NCBI RefSeq assembly: GCF_013408655.1
Contig: NZ_JACCBP010000001.1
Span: 1,054,001 to 1,118,000, forward strand
Direction: 5' to 3'
Origin: Pigmentiphaga litoralis
GTDB taxonomy: Bacteria > Pseudomonadota > Gammaproteobacteria > Burkholderiales > Burkholderiaceae_B
Length of the DNA stretch: 64,000 bases
Shown piece after piece: positions 28,792 through 38,955 of the stretch. The translations under genes and the position numbers were made by a program. The stretch's first letter is position 1. Each line of letters begins with the position of its first letter. The notes beneath the pieces were generated by a model. That model searched no databases. It worked only from the letters and a program-made list of their open reading frames with translations, and had not been told where the DNA came from.

Positions 28792-30120
28792 TCAGGCGTC
28801 CGTGGTGGTCGTGGCGGCCGTGGCCGGCGCGCCGTACCGGCGGCTGACGTAGTCTTCGACCAATGCCTGGAATTCTTCGGCAATGTGATCGCCCTTGAGC
28901 GTCAGGCTGCGTTCGCCGTCGATGTACACCGGAGCGATGGGTTGTTCGCCGGACCCGGGAAGGCTGATGCCGATGTCGGCAAACTTGCTTTCGCCAGGAC
29001 CGTTGACCACACAGCCCATGACGGCCACGTGCAGCGATTCGACGCCGGGGTATTGCGAGCGCCACACGGGCATCTGCGCGCGCAGATAGCCCTGGATGCT
29101 GGCGGCCAGTTCCTGGAATACGGTGCTGCTGGTGCGGCCGCAGCCGGGGCAAGCCACCACCACCGGCGCAAAGGCGCGCAGACCCAGGCTTTGCAGGATT
29201 TCCTGGGCGACGACGACTTCGGTGCTGCGGTCGCCATTGGGTTCCGGGGTCAACGAGACACGGATCGTGTCGCCGATGCCCTGCTGCAGCAGAATGCCCA
29301 TTGCCGCCGTGGACGCGACGATGCCCTTGCTGCCCATGCCGGCTTCGGTCAGGCCCAGGTGCAGCGGGTAGTCGCACCGCCCGCTCAGGTCGCGATACAC
29401 GGCGATCAGGTCTTGCGCGTTGCTGACCTTGCAGGACAGGATGATGCGGTCGGACGGCATCCCCAGGCTTTCGGCGCGCTGGGCGTTTTCGATCGCCGAC
29501 ACCACCAGGCAGTCGCGCATGACAGCGCTCGCTTCCCACGGCACGGCGCGGCGGCCGTTGTCGTCCATCATCCGGGCCAGCAGGTCCTGGTCCAGGCTGC
29601 CCCAATTGACGCCGATGCGCACCGGCTTGTCGTGCCGGTTGGCCACATCGATCATCTGGGCGAAATTGTCGTCGCGGCGCTTGCCGGTGCCCATGTTGCC
29701 CGGGTTGATCCGGTACTTGGACAGGGCCTGCGCGCAGTCGGGGTACTGCGTCAGAAGCTTGTGGCCGTTGTAGTGGAAGTCGCCCACCAGCGGCACGTAG
29801 ATGCCCATGCGGTCCAGCTGTTCACGGATCGCAGGCACTTCCTTGGCGGCTTCGGCCGTGTTGACCGTGATACGTACCACTTCGGACCCGGCCAGCGCCA
29901 GCGCCTTGACCTGGATCGCCGTGGCGATGGCGTCGGCCGTGTCGGTGTTGGTCATGGACTGCACGACCACGGGCGCCCCGCCCCCGACGGCAACGACATT
30001 GCCGTCCCAGCGGATGTGGACCTGGCGGGTCGCGCGGCGCGGCGCCGGACCCGCGGGGAACGGCGCGGCAGCAGCGGTCTGGGCGGTGCCGGTAGTAAGG
30101 GGATCGTGAGGGGTCTGCAT
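28792..30120 (-). CDS. ispG: 4-hydroxy-3-methylbut-2-enyl diphosphate synthase IspG
   Basis: A 442-residue [4Fe-4S] enzyme of the MEP isoprenoid pathway. The TIM-barrel part contains [13 protein letters not shown] and the cluster ligands lie in [10 protein letters not shown] and [10 protein letters not shown]. The ATG at 30120 gives an N-terminus with a short Pro/Ala-rich lead; the longer frame to 30207 would overlap rodZ and is rejected. A 25-30 residue insertion-rich middle region is usual for beta- and gammaproteobacterial forms. Confidence 0.96.
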   Translation of the reverse strand: MQTPHDPLTTGTAQTAAAAPFPAGPAPRRATRQVHIRWDGNVVAVGGGAPVVVQSMTNTDTADAIATAIQVKALALAGSEVVRITVNTAEAAKEVPAIREQLDRMGIYVPLVGDFHYNGHKLLTQYPDCAQALSKYRINPGNMGTGKRRDDNFAQMIDVANRHDKPVRIGVNWGSLDQDLLARMMDDNGRRAVPWEASAVMRDCLVVSAIENAQRAESLGMPSDRIILSCKVSNAQDLIAVYRDLSGRCDYPLHLGLTEAGMGSKGIVASTAAMGILLQQGIGDTIRVSLTPEPNGDRSTEVVVAQEILQSLGLRAFAPVVVACPGCGRTSSTVFQELAASIQGYLRAQMPVWRSQYPGVESLHVAVMGCVVNGPGESKFADIGISLPGSGEQPIAPVYIDGERSLTLKGDHIAEEFQALVEDYVSRRYGAPATAATTTTDA

Positions 30121-30137
30121 GGTACGTGGGGTGACTC

Positions 30138-31082
30138 TCAGTTCAGCGTCATGCGGGCGACGTTGTCGCGGCGGGACGAGCTCATGTCGAGCGGCGCGCG
30201 GCGCCACTGGGCGTCCACGCCCTTGACGTTGCCGATCACGATGCGCAGCGGCGCGGCGGAAGCTTCGACCGACACGTCGGTGTTGGGGGGCACGATCTGC
30301 GAAATGGCCACCGTGCCATTGGCCCGGCGCACTTCGACCCAGCTGGCTTCGCGGGTGTGGATGACCAGGCCATCGGCATTGGCGGCAGCAGGCGCGGCCG
30401 CGGCGGGTTCGGGCGTGGCCGCGGGAGGCGCCACGGCAGCGGCGGCGGCGACAGGCGGCGCCGGCGTGCCCGGCGTCACACCCAGGGGTTCATTCGAGCC
30501 GGTCGGCGTGGTGTTGGGCGGCGCGACGGATTCGGTCGATTCCGTGGCTGGCGCCACCGGCGCCAGGGCCGTCGTGGACGGCTTGGGCGAGCCGGTCAGC
30601 ACGGACAGGGCGCCCTGCTGCGTCAGGGCATACGCGACCAGCGCGATCGCCACGAGCAGCATGAAGCCGCCGATGATCCAGGGCGCCGGACGCTTGCGCC
30701 CGGCCTTGGGCCACGCGCGGCCGCCGGACTGCGCGAGCGGGCTCGACAGGGACGAAGCCTGGGCCAACGACACGGGGTCGCCCGTTTCCAGGCGCGGGCC
30801 CATCGCCTGCAGCAGCGGTTCGGGCGGAATTTCCAGGACACGCGCATAGTTGCGCACGAAGCCGCGCAACGACATGCCATGCGGCAGGTCGCTCCAGCGT
30901 TCGTCTTCCAGCGCCGCGATCTGGCGCACGCCAAACTTGAGACGGATCGACACTTCGTCTTGCGACCAGCCCCGCCGCTCGCGCGCTTCGCGCAGCATTG
31001 CACCGGCCGTCGTGGCCGTACTGCTCGCGCCAGTGGCTGCCGCGTCGTTTGCACCGGTCATTGCGCCCTGCCCTTCACTCAT
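30138..31082 (-). CDS. rodZ: RodZ-like cell-shape protein (HTH, membrane anchor, DUF4115)
   Basis: A 314-residue protein. An N-terminal Cro/CI-type helix-turn-helix ([20 protein letters not shown]) is followed by a membrane helix at about 175-195 and a long Pro/Ala/Thr-rich periplasmic linker. The C-terminal DUF4115 domain contains [15 protein letters not shown] and [10 protein letters not shown]. RodZ links MreB to the rod complex. It overlaps the rlmN stop by four bases and is followed by ispG, the conserved order. Confidence 0.92.
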   Translation of the reverse strand: MSEGQGAMTGANDAAATGASSTATTAGAMLREARERRGWSQDEVSIRLKFGVRQIAALEDERWSDLPHGMSLRGFVRNYARVLEIPPEPLLQAMGPRLETGDPVSLAQASSLSSPLAQSGGRAWPKAGRKRPAPWIIGGFMLLVAIALVAYALTQQGALSVLTGSPKPSTTALAPVAPATESTESVAPPNTTPTGSNEPLGVTPGTPAPPVAAAAAVAPPAATPEPAAAAPAAANADGLVIHTREASWVEVRRANGTVAISQIVPPNTDVSVEASAAPLRIVIGNVKGVDAQWRRAPLDMSSSRRDNVARMTLN

Positions 31083-32320
31083 TCATGCACCTCGACGATA
31101 CGGCCGAACCGGCTGTCGGTGGCCATTCTTTCCTTGAAGCGGGTGCGGTCCTTGACCTCGCCCGCCAGTTGCCCGCACGCGGCATCGATGTCGTCGCCGC
31201 GCGTCTTGCGCACGGTGGTCACGATGCCCGCATCCATCAGCCGCTGTGCGAAGAGGCGCACCCGAGCAGGGGGTGAGCGCTTCAGGCCGGACAGGGCGAA
31301 GGGGTTGAACGGAATCAGATTGAACTTGCACGACACCTGCTGCGCGATGTCGATGAGCTGGGCCGCATGTTCGTCGGCATCGTTGATGCCGTCGAGCATG
31401 ATGTATTCGAACGTGATGAAGTCGCGCGGTGCAAACGCCAGGTAGCGCTGACAGGCGGCAATAAGCTCGCGCAGCGGATACTTGCGGTTCAGCGGCACGA
31501 GATCGTCACGCAACGCGTCGTTCGGCGCGTGCAGCGACACCGCCAGGGCCACCGGGCAGTCCTGCGACAGGCGGTCCATCATGGGCACGACGCCCGAGGT
31601 GGACAGCGTGACGCGGCGGCGCGACAGCCCGTAGGCGTTGTCGTCCAGCATGAGCTTCAGGGCCTGGACGGTCGGCTCGTAATTGAGCAGCGGTTCGCCC
31701 ATGCCCATCATCACGACGTTGCTGATGACACGGTGGTCGGTATTGGCCGTGGGAACAATGCCACCACCCGCCAGACCGGCGGCGCCTTGCGCGCCAGCGT
31801 GGACCACGCGCGCGCCCTGGCCGTCGGCTTCGATGGTGCGGCGGGCCAGCCACAACTGGCCGATGATTTCATCGACCGTCAGGTTGCGGTTGAAGCCCTG
31901 GTGGCCGGTCGAGCAGAACCGGCAGGCCACCGCGCAGCCCGCTTGCGTCGAAATGCAGAGCGTGCCGCGGTCATCTTCAGGAATGAATACGGTTTCAACG
32001 GCATTACCGTTGCCGACGTCGAGCAGCCATTTGCGGGTGCCGTCGGACGACTTCTGGGCGGTAATGACGGAAGGCGCCCGAACCTCGCATCGGTCCGCCA
32101 GCGTGGCGCGGAACGATTTTGCGAGGTCGGTCATCTCGTCGAATTCGGCCACGCCGCGCTGATGTATCCAGCGCTGCAACTGCTTGGCGCGAAACGGCTT
32201 GTCGCCCCACTGCCCCACCATGGACGCGAGCGAGTCCCCGTCCAGGCCGAGCAGATTGATCCGCTTGGGCGTGTCGGGCGACGTCGGGCTTGCGGGGGTA
32301 ATTGTCGAGATATCGGTCAT
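31079..32320 (-). CDS. rlmN: Dual-specificity RNA methyltransferase RlmN
   Basis: A 413-residue radical-SAM enzyme methylating C2 of A2503 in 23S rRNA and A37 in some tRNAs. The cluster motif is CAVACRFC and the conserved [13 protein letters not shown] and [12 protein letters not shown] are present. The C-terminal catalytic Cys is in [19 protein letters not shown] precedes the ATG at 32320, so the 50 upstream residues of the longer frame are dropped. About 28 residues rich in Gly, Ala and Val (from [12 protein letters not shown] to PTANTDH) are inserted between LARRTIE and RVISNVV, longer than in E. coli RlmN. Confidence 0.95.
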   Translation of the reverse strand: MTDISTITPASPTSPDTPKRINLLGLDGDSLASMVGQWGDKPFRAKQLQRWIHQRGVAEFDEMTDLAKSFRATLADRCEVRAPSVITAQKSSDGTRKWLLDVGNGNAVETVFIPEDDRGTLCISTQAGCAVACRFCSTGHQGFNRNLTVDEIIGQLWLARRTIEADGQGARVVHAGAQGAAGLAGGGIVPTANTDHRVISNVVMMGMGEPLLNYEPTVQALKLMLDDNAYGLSRRRVTLSTSGVVPMMDRLSQDCPVALAVSLHAPNDALRDDLVPLNRKYPLRELIAACQRYLAFAPRDFITFEYIMLDGINDADEHAAQLIDIAQQVSCKFNLIPFNPFALSGLKRSPPARVRLFAQRLMDAGIVTTVRKTRGDDIDAACGQLAGEVKDRTRFKERMATDSRFGRIVEVHE

Positions 32321-32354
32321 CTCAACCTCCAGGTTGGGCAGGGAGCTAGGCAAA

Positions 32355-32780
32355 TCAACGGCTGTGGATCTCGAGTTCCGGGAAGAAGAACGCGATTTCG
32401 ACCTTTGCGGTTTCCGGGGCGTCGGAGCCGTGAACGGCGTTGGCGTCGATGCTGTCGGCGAAGTCAGCACGGATCGTGCCCTTCTCGGCCTTCTTGGGAT
32501 CGGTTGCGCCCATCAGGTCACGGTTCTTCAGGATGGCGCCTTCGCCTTCCAGCGCCTGGACGAACACAGGACCGGAGATCATGAAGTCGACCAGGTCCTT
32601 GAAGAAAGGACGTGCGGCGTGCACGGCGTAGAAACGCTCGGCGTCGGCGCGCGACAGTTGCACCAGGCGGGCTGCGACAACGCGCAGGCCAGCGGTTTCA
32701 AAACGGGAAACGATCTGGCCAATGACGTTCTTAGCAACGGCATCCGGCTTGATGATCGAAAGGGTACGCTCGATAGCCAT
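32355..32780 (-). CDS. ndk: Nucleoside diphosphate kinase
   Basis: A 141-residue enzyme that phosphorylates NDPs via a phosphohistidine. The catalytic His is in [14 protein letters not shown], with the N-terminal [15 protein letters not shown] and the late [15 protein letters not shown] precedes the ATG at 32780. It lies 34 bases upstream of rlmN and heads the long minus-strand housekeeping block. Confidence 0.98.
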   Translation of the reverse strand: MAIERTLSIIKPDAVAKNVIGQIVSRFETAGLRVVAARLVQLSRADAERFYAVHAARPFFKDLVDFMISGPVFVQALEGEGAILKNRDLMGATDPKKAEKGTIRADFADSIDANAVHGSDAPETAKVEIAFFFPELEIHSR

Positions 32781-32981
32781 CAAAAACTCCAATAAAAACA
32801 GATACTTTGGGGTGAAACTAACCTTAAATTGTATCATGGGGACAAGGCGATACGTAGGTCAGTGCAAACAGGATGCCGTGGCGATGTGTCACGGGGAACC
32901 CTGGTGCATACTCTGTGTCTCATACCTATCAGCCCGTTCGCGGGGTTGTTCGAGCAAAAGACCATCAAGGAGTCGCTCAAA

Positions 32982-33683
32982 ATGAACGAGAGTCGTACCA
33001 CCACCCTCAATCGTGCCGGGGCTGCGCCCGGTGCGGTCGTGCGCAACCGAGTGCTGCGCAATACCTATTGGCTGCTTGCAGCTTCGCTGGTGCCTACTGT
33101 ATTGGGCGCCTATATCGGCATGGCCACGGGCCTGGCTTCGGTCATGGGCCGCAGCCCCGGCATCACCGCCATCCTGTTCCTGGTCGGCGCGTTCGGCCTG
33201 ATGTTCGCCATTGAAAAGAACAAGGAAAGCGGCGTGGGCGTCGGCCTGCTCCTGCTCTTTACGTTCTTCATGGGCCTGATGCTGTCGCGCATGATAGGTT
33301 TCGTGATGGGGTTCAGCAACGGTGCCACGCTGGTCATGACGGCCTTTGGCGGCACGGCGGCGGTATTCGGCACCATGGCCGTGCTGTCCACCACGATCAA
33401 GCGTGACCTGTCGGGCATGGCCAAGTGGCTGATGGTCGGCGCCGTCGTGCTGATCCTGGCCAGCCTGGCCAACATCTTCCTGCAGCTGCCTGCGCTGATG
33501 CTGACCGTGTCCGTCATGGCCATCGTCATCTTCTCGGCATTCATGCTGGTGGACCTGCAGCGGGTCGTGAACGGCGGCGAGACGAACTACGTGTCGGCCA
33601 CCCTGGCGATCTACCTGGACGTCTATAACGTCTTTGCCAACCTGCTTGCGCTGCTGGGCATCTTTGGCGGCAGCCGCGAGTAA
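32982..33683 (+). CDS. Bax inhibitor-1 / YccA-family inner-membrane protein
   Basis: A 233-residue polytopic protein with seven predicted membrane helices and the BI-1 family ending AIYLDVYNVFANLLALLGI, where the aspartate is conserved. E. coli YccA interacts with FtsH. AAGGAG nine bases before the ATG fixes the start. It is transcribed divergently from ndk and ends at a strong terminator shared with rlmD. Confidence 0.9.
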   Translation: MNESRTTTLNRAGAAPGAVVRNRVLRNTYWLLAASLVPTVLGAYIGMATGLASVMGRSPGITAILFLVGAFGLMFAIEKNKESGVGVGLLLLFTFFMGLMLSRMIGFVMGFSNGATLVMTAFGGTAAVFGTMAVLSTTIKRDLSGMAKWLMVGAVVLILASLANIFLQLPALMLTVSVMAIVIFSAFMLVDLQRVVNGGETNYVSATLAIYLDVYNVFANLLALLGIFGGSRE

Positions 33684-33722
33684 CCGGTGAGTAGGGCTCC
33701 GGCTTGAGACCCGGAGCAATTG

Positions 33723-33758
33723 AAAGGGCCACTGCCGCAGCGCATTGGCCCTTTTTTT
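33723..33758. terminator. Terminator between the BI-1 gene and rlmD
   Basis: AAAGGGCCA (33723-33731) pairs with TGGCCCTTT (33746-33754), followed by more T residues. The left A-run lets it work on the minus strand too; the T-run overlaps the rlmD stop codon. Confidence 0.88.
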
Positions 33759-35142
33759 ATGCCAGGTCGAACACCGCAATCGATTCCACATGCCCCGTGT
33801 GCGGGAACATGTTGATCACGCCGGCCTTGCTGAGCACATAGCCGCCCTCTTTCACCAGCACTTCGGCGTCGCGGGCCAGCGTGGCGGGGTTGCACGAGAC
33901 ATACACGATGCGGCGGGGCCGATCGTCACCCAGCTCGGCCAGCGCGCGTGCCACGGCCAGTGCGCCATCACGCGGCGGATCGATCAGCATGCGGTCGAAG
34001 CGGCCCAGGCTGCGCAGCCACTTGGCGTCGACTTCGAACAGGTTCAGCGTCGAAAACGACGTCTTGCCTTCCAGCCCGTGGCGCCGGGCCGCGTCCAGCG
34101 CGCGTTCGGTCAGCGCGGCGCTGCCCTCCACGCCCACGGCCTCGCGGCAGCGGGTGGCCAGGGCCAGCGTGAAGTTGCCCAGCCCGCAGAACAGGTCGGC
34201 CACGCGATCGGTGGGCTCGGGGGCCAGCAGCGTCAGCGCCCGCGACACCAGCGTGCGGTTGATCGCGTGGTTGACCTGGGTAAAGTCGGTGGGCTTGAAC
34301 GGCATGCGCAGGCCGAATTCCGGCAGCGTGTACGCCAGGCCGTCCAGGTCCTCACGCACCAGCGGGTGCACGGTTTCCGGGCCCCCGGGCTGCAGCCACC
34401 AGTGAATGTCGTGCTTGGCCGCAAAGTTGCGCAGCAACTGGATGTCGGACTCGATCAGCGGGACCATGTGGCGCAGCACCAGCGCCGTCTGCTGGTCGCC
34501 CACGGCCAGCTCGATCTGCGGGATCTTCTTGCGCGAGCGCATGTTGATCAACAAAAAGCGCAGCGGCATCAGCAGGGCGGAAATGTGCGGCGGCAAGGTG
34601 TGGCATTCACGCATGTCGGCAATGTTGCTGCCCTTGCGCGATCGGAAGCCGACCCGCATGCCGTTCTTTTCGGGCAGATAGCGCACCGACAGCCGCGCGC
34701 GGAAGCGGTACCCCCAGGTCGGACCATGGATGGGTGCCAGCACTTCCCGCGGTGACAGCTTGCCGATGTGCGCAAAGTTGTCTTCCAGCACGCGCTGCTT
34801 GACCGCGACCTGCGCCCGCGCGTCCAGATGCTGGACGGCACAGCCGCCGCATTCGTCCACGTGCGGGCAACGGGGCACGACGCGCATGGACGATTCACGC
34901 ACCAGGCGCGTGACCTGCGCGATTTCGTACGACGACTTGTTCTGCAGTGTTTTAACGGTGACGCGTTCGCCGGGCAAGGCGCCGTCGATGAAGATGACCT
35001 TGCCGTCCCGCCGCGCGATGCCTCGGCCGTCCAGATCGAGCGACTCGATGGTGAGGACGGCGTTGGGATCGCGGGGAGCGGCCTCGGCGGCAGGCGCGTC
35101 AACGCCAGGGGGACAGGAAGCGTCTGGAAGAGCGTGACTCAT
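33757..35142 (-). CDS. rlmD: 23S rRNA (uracil-1939-C5)-methyltransferase RlmD
   Basis: A 461-residue TrmA/RumA-type enzyme. An N-terminal TRAM domain (VLTIESLDLDGRGIARRDG) is followed by the iron-sulfur cysteines in RCPHVDECGGCAVQH plus a later Cys. The SAM fold has DLFCGLGNFTLALA and LIDPPRDG, and the catalytic Cys sits in VYVSCNPATLARD. The ATG at 35142 is chosen because the upstream in-frame residues overlap the exonuclease end. It follows that gene after 41 bases. Confidence 0.95.
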   Translation of the reverse strand: MSHALPDASCPPGVDAPAAEAAPRDPNAVLTIESLDLDGRGIARRDGKVIFIDGALPGERVTVKTLQNKSSYEIAQVTRLVRESSMRVVPRCPHVDECGGCAVQHLDARAQVAVKQRVLEDNFAHIGKLSPREVLAPIHGPTWGYRFRARLSVRYLPEKNGMRVGFRSRKGSNIADMRECHTLPPHISALLMPLRFLLINMRSRKKIPQIELAVGDQQTALVLRHMVPLIESDIQLLRNFAAKHDIHWWLQPGGPETVHPLVREDLDGLAYTLPEFGLRMPFKPTDFTQVNHAINRTLVSRALTLLAPEPTDRVADLFCGLGNFTLALATRCREAVGVEGSAALTERALDAARRHGLEGKTSFSTLNLFEVDAKWLRSLGRFDRMLIDPPRDGALAVARALAELGDDRPRRIVYVSCNPATLARDAEVLVKEGGYVLSKAGVINMFPHTGHVESIAVFDLA

Positions 35143-35183
35143 GACTTCAGCGGGTGACACAGAAAAAGAAAGGAAGATCCGCT

Positions 35184-35972
35184 TCAGCCACGGCCTGGCG
35201 CAGCCCACGCATCCAGGTATTGATACCAGTGCGGCTCGTCGATGCCTTCAAGCGTCGTGCGCACCAGCGCGACTTCGGCGTCGTATTGCGCCTTGGTCAG
35301 CTCGCCGCGCATGAAGCGGAAGCGGCAGTATACGAGCCACGTGTTCACCACGTCGGTTTCGCAGTAGCCGCGCACTTCGTCGGCGTCGCCATTGCGCCAT
35401 GCATGCCAGACCTGGCTGCCATCCATGCCGAGCTTGCCCGGAAAGCCGCAAAGCTTGGCCAGTTCGTCCAGCGGTGCGTTGGCGCGGCCGTTGTACTTGG
35501 CCAGCAGGTCCATCAGGTCGATATGCCGGTTGTGGTAGCGGCTGATGTAGTTGCTGTACTTGAAGTCGCGGTCGTCTTCGCCCATTTCCCAATAGCGCGA
35601 CGCCTGCACGCCCTGGATCAGGGCGCGGTAGTGCAGCACGGGCAGATCGAACCCCGACCCGTTCCAGCTGACCAGCTGCGGCGTATACCGCTCGATGGTC
35701 TTGTAGAAGCCGTCGATCAGCTTGGCTTCGGGATCGTCGGCCTTGCCGATGCATTTGACGCGAAAGCCGTCGTCGTCGCGAAAGGCGCAGCCCACGACCG
35801 CGATCTTTTGCAGATGCAGCGGCAGGAAGTCATGGCCGACGGCCTCGCGCCGGGCGGTGAAGGCGCGTTCGGCAACTTCTTCGTCGCCAACGTCCGGACC
35901 CCAGCCGTTCAGGGCGCGCAGGCCCTCCACGTCGGGGATGGTTTCCAGGTCGAATACCAGGATAGGGGTCAT
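35184..35972 (-). CDS. DEDDy 3'-5' exonuclease (PolB-like domain protein)
   Basis: A 262-residue predicted exonuclease. ExoI is FDLETIPD, ExoII SWNGSGFDLPVLHYR, and ExoIII GYCETDVVNTW (Y-x3-D), giving the four acidic residues and Tyr of the DEDDy class. Length and motifs match the family annotated as '3'-5' exonuclease related to the DNA polymerase B exonuclease domain'. It lies between nlpD and rlmD, the place where rpoS is often found in betaproteobacteria. Substrate (DNA or RNA) is unknown. Confidence 0.88.
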   Translation of the reverse strand: MTPILVFDLETIPDVEGLRALNGWGPDVGDEEVAERAFTARREAVGHDFLPLHLQKIAVVGCAFRDDDGFRVKCIGKADDPEAKLIDGFYKTIERYTPQLVSWNGSGFDLPVLHYRALIQGVQASRYWEMGEDDRDFKYSNYISRYHNRHIDLMDLLAKYNGRANAPLDELAKLCGFPGKLGMDGSQVWHAWRNGDADEVRGYCETDVVNTWLVYCRFRFMRGELTKAQYDAEVALVRTTLEGIDEPHWYQYLDAWAAPGRG

Positions 35973-36004
35973 GATTCAGCAGTCATCATTCAGGGCGCCG
36001 GGGT

Positions 36005-36991
36005 TCAGCGCGACGGCAGGAAGCCGGACGGATCCACGGGCTTGCCCTGGCGGCGAATTTCAAAGTGCAGGCGCGGCGATTCGGCGTCGGTCTGGCCGAG
36101 TTCGGCAATCTTCTGGCCCCGCTTCACGGACTGCCCCTCCTTGACCAGCATGGCGCGATTGTGCGCGTAGGCGGACAGGTAGGTGTTGTTGTGCTTGAGG
36201 ATGATCAGGTTGCCATACCCCCGCAGGCCACTGCCGCTGTAGACCACCTTGCCGTCGGCCGCGGCCAGGATCGGATCACCCGGCGTGCCGGCAATGTCCA
36301 GGCCCTTGTTGCGTGTTTCGTTGAAGTTTTCGATGACCTTGCCGGCTGCCGGCCAGGCCCAATCAATCTTTTCACCGGGCGCATCGGAAGGCTTGGCGGC
36401 GGTGGCCGGCGGCGCGGGCACCGTGGGCGGCGTGGGCACGACCACGGCCGCGGGCGGCGTGACCGGCGCCGGCGTGCCCAGCGGACGCGGTGCAATCGGC
36501 GCCGGACCGGTGATCGGCGCGGTCTGGGCCACGCCGGTGTCGTTCTGCGCGACCACCGGGGGCGCGGAGCCGGGGCGGCGCACGCGCAGCACCTGGCCCA
36601 CGCGCAGCTGATTGGCGTCTTCCAGCGCGCTCCACTGGGCAATGTCGCGCCAGTCCTGACCATGGTCCAGCGCGATCTGGTAGAGCGTATCGCCGCGCTT
36701 GACCACGTAGGTTTCCGCGTCGGACACCGGGCGGCCATCGGGCGTCGTGCCCGGCGTGGACGCCGATGACCCGGTGGTGGCGGTCGTGCTGCGTGCGGGC
36801 GTGGTGCGGTCCACGACCGACACCGTGCGGGGCGTGGTCGTGCAGGCCGTCAGGGCGATCGCGCCGAGAGCCAGCATTGCGCCGCGCCGCAACGCCTGCC
36901 CCCAGGGCACGGGCGCCAGGGCGAACATGTCGTCCCTGCCTGCCATCCGGCCCTCTTGCAACGTCACACCTGGCGTGCGCCCATTCAGCAT
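36005..36991 (-). CDS. nlpD: NlpD-like LysM/M23 lipoprotein
   Basis: A 328-residue envelope protein, an activator of amidases in E. coli. It has a lipobox ALTAC after an unusually long leader, a LysM domain (TYVVKRGDTLYQIALDHGQD), a Pro/Ala/Val-rich linker and a LytM/M23 domain (GTPGDPILAAADGKVVYSG). The late HFEIRRQGKPVDP retains the final His. The degenerate M23 metal site suggests an activator, not an active peptidase. The start at 36991 has an AGGAG site; internal ATGs near residues 16 and 22 would give a more normal signal peptide. It follows pcm after 17 bases. Confidence 0.88.
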   Translation of the reverse strand: MLNGRTPGVTLQEGRMAGRDDMFALAPVPWGQALRRGAMLALGAIALTACTTTPRTVSVVDRTTPARSTTATTGSSASTPGTTPDGRPVSDAETYVVKRGDTLYQIALDHGQDWRDIAQWSALEDANQLRVGQVLRVRRPGSAPPVVAQNDTGVAQTAPITGPAPIAPRPLGTPAPVTPPAAVVVPTPPTVPAPPATAAKPSDAPGEKIDWAWPAAGKVIENFNETRNKGLDIAGTPGDPILAAADGKVVYSGSGLRGYGNLIILKHNNTYLSAYAHNRAMLVKEGQSVKRGQKIAELGQTDAESPRLHFEIRRQGKPVDPSGFLPSR

Positions 36992-37008
36992 CCCGCATCT
37001 CCTATGCA

Positions 37009-38028
37009 TTACAACAATACCCCTGGTTGAAGGGGCACGAAGCGCACGGGTTCAAGCTCGGTTCTGACCCAGCTTTGCGCACCCGTGCGCTCAATCATGA
37101 CCAGCCGCTGCCGGGCCCCGCCCTCGGGCGCGATGAGCCGCGCGCCAATGGCGAGCTGACCCAGCAACGCGTCCGGGATCGACAGACCCGCCGCAGCGAC
37201 AACGATGGCATCGAACGGCGCGGCGCTGGGAACCCCCAGCATGCCGTCACCGAATACCAGCCGCACATGCGGCAGACGAAACGGACGCAGCCGGGTCCGC
37301 GCAAGTTCATGCAGCGCCCGGATACGTTCGATCGTGTAAACCTCTTTGGCGACACCGGCCAGTACCGCAGCCTGGTAACCGCACCCTGTACCGACCTCCA
37401 GGACCTTGCCCAGTTCCTTGCCATTGCGCGCCGCGGCGATCATACGCGCCACGATCCAGGGCTGCGAAATGGTCTGGCCATGGCCGATCGGCAACGCCGC
37501 GTCTTCGTAGGCACGGCTGGCGAGGGCCTCGTCGACGAAACGGTGGCGGGCAATCGCCTGCACGGCCGACAACACGCGTTCGTCGGCAATGCCCTGCACC
37601 CGCAGCCGCGCGACCAGCGCATTGCGCATCCGCTCGGAATTCAGGCCGAGATTGTCGTCCTGGCGCGGCGGCGTGGTGATGGGCGCCGTGCGTTGCGGCA
37701 CCGTGATCGGCACCGCCGTGCGCGGATTGCCGATACGCGTGTTGCTGTTGAAGGCCCGCGCCACCGCATCGGGCCGGCTGACCGACGCGGGCAACGGCGT
37801 CCGTGTCAGGGCCGGACGGCCCGTGGTGACGCGGGTGTTGCTGTTGGTGGGCGTGACCTTGACGGGCGCGGCCACGGCCGGCTTGCGAGTGTCGGCGCCA
37901 CGGTGATCGGTGTTGCGGGAATCCGTGCCGCGGCCATCGGACGCACGGCTGCCCGTGGACCGCGACGTGTCGCGATCGGTCGGGGCCGGCGCCGATCCCG
38001 GCGGGTTCAGCGGTTTGCGCCGGTCCAT
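37009..38028 (-). CDS. pcm: Protein-L-isoaspartate O-methyltransferase with long N-terminal extension
   Basis: A 339-residue repair methyltransferase. The catalytic domain occupies the last ~215 residues: [35 protein letters not shown] and the SAM motif [16 protein letters not shown]. The first ~120 residues are a Pro/Thr/Arg-rich, probably disordered extension with two copies of NSNTRV/NSNTRI. The ATG at 38028 overlaps the end of surE by 22 bases. The order surE-pcm-nlpD is classical. Confidence 0.92.
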   Translation of the reverse strand: MDRRKPLNPPGSAPAPTDRDTSRSTGSRASDGRGTDSRNTDHRGADTRKPAVAAPVKVTPTNSNTRVTTGRPALTRTPLPASVSRPDAVARAFNSNTRIGNPRTAVPITVPQRTAPITTPPRQDDNLGLNSERMRNALVARLRVQGIADERVLSAVQAIARHRFVDEALASRAYEDAALPIGHGQTISQPWIVARMIAAARNGKELGKVLEVGTGCGYQAAVLAGVAKEVYTIERIRALHELARTRLRPFRLPHVRLVFGDGMLGVPSAAPFDAIVVAAAGLSIPDALLGQLAIGARLIAPEGGARQRLVMIERTGAQSWVRTELEPVRFVPLQPGVLL

Positions 38029-38786
38029 TCGGGCGTGGCCCAGTCGGTGGCGGCCCACGCGCGCACGGCGGGCATCTGTTCGGCGTGGGTCAGGTCGAAG
38101 CGCAGCGGCGTGATCGACACGGCCCCGTCGGCGCAGGCGTGGAAGTCGGTGCCGGGCGTGGCGTCGGCGGCCTTGCCGGCCGGGCCGATCCAGTACACCG
38201 GTTCGCCATAGGGCGTGGCCGATTTGACAACCGGTTCGGACGGATGCCGCTTGCCCAGGCGGGTGACGCGGGGCGGCAGCAGTTCGGTCAGAGGCCGGTT
38301 CGGAATATTGACGTTCAGCAGCACGGGCGATGGCAGCGGGTTGGCCACGAACTGGTCGACCACCCGGCGGGCGACGGCGGCCGCGGCGTCCAGATGGGTC
38401 CAGCCCTTCTGCACCTGCGAAAACGCGATCGACGGAATGCCGAACAGGTAGCCTTCGGTGGCGGCGGCAACCGTGCCCGAATACAGGGTGTCTTCCCCCA
38501 TGTTCTGGCCGTCGTTGATGCCGGACACGATCAGGTCGGGCCGGCGATCGAGCAGTCCGGTCAGGGCGACGTGCACGCAGTCGGACGGCGTGCCATTGAC
38601 ATACATGAAGCCGCTGGCCGCCTTGCGTACCGACAGCGGCCGGTCGAGCGTGAGCGAGTTGGACGAGCCGCTGCGGTTGGTTTCGGGCGCAACGACGATC
38701 AGCTCGGCAAGGGGACGCAGTGCGTCGACCAGTGCCGCGAGGCCAGGGGCAAAGTAGCCATCATCATTCGAAACCAGGATCAGCAT
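38007..38786 (-). CDS. surE: 5'-nucleotidase / survival protein SurE
   Basis: A 260-residue metal-dependent nucleoside-monophosphate phosphatase. The family start [14 protein letters not shown] is intact (Asp-Asp metal ligands), with [27 protein letters not shown] and [19 protein letters not shown]. The ATG at 38786 puts the conserved strand right at the N-terminus as in homologs; ATG 38795 and TTG 38798 are alternatives adding 3-4 residues. First gene of surE-pcm-nlpD, just after a terminator. Confidence 0.95.
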   Translation of the reverse strand: MLILVSNDDGYFAPGLAALVDALRPLAELIVVAPETNRSGSSNSLTLDRPLSVRKAASGFMYVNGTPSDCVHVALTGLLDRRPDLIVSGINDGQNMGEDTLYSGTVAAATEGYLFGIPSIAFSQVQKGWTHLDAAAAVARRVVDQFVANPLPSPVLLNVNIPNRPLTELLPPRVTRLGKRHPSEPVVKSATPYGEPVYWIGPAGKAADATPGTDFHACADGAVSITPLRFDLTHAEQMPAVRAWAATDWATPEWTGANR

Positions 38787-38800
38787 GTCATCCATCAACT

Positions 38801-38831
38801 AAAAAGCCCGCCGGGCAATCCGTGCGGGCTT
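38801..38831 (-). terminator. Rho-independent terminator upstream of surE
   Basis: AAGCCCGC (38804-38811) pairs with GCGGGCTT (38824-38831); read on the minus strand the stem is followed by five T residues. It ends the methyltransferase unit, but lies only 14 bases from the surE start, so it might also act as an attenuator in a surE leader. Confidence 0.8.
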
Positions 38832-38955
38832 GAAATCTGTACCGGCCCGCTCTCGATACACGCCGGGGAGCCCGCCGACGAGGGACGATTGTACATGAGG
38901 GTATCGTCCTAACGGTGGATAACGCCACACTTGCGGGCGTGCGCGCGACATGTCA

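Noticed and set aside
28885..30849. A 654-codon plus-strand frame opposite ispG and rodZ
   Set aside because: Antisense shadow of two clear genes; Ala/Gly/Arg composition only.
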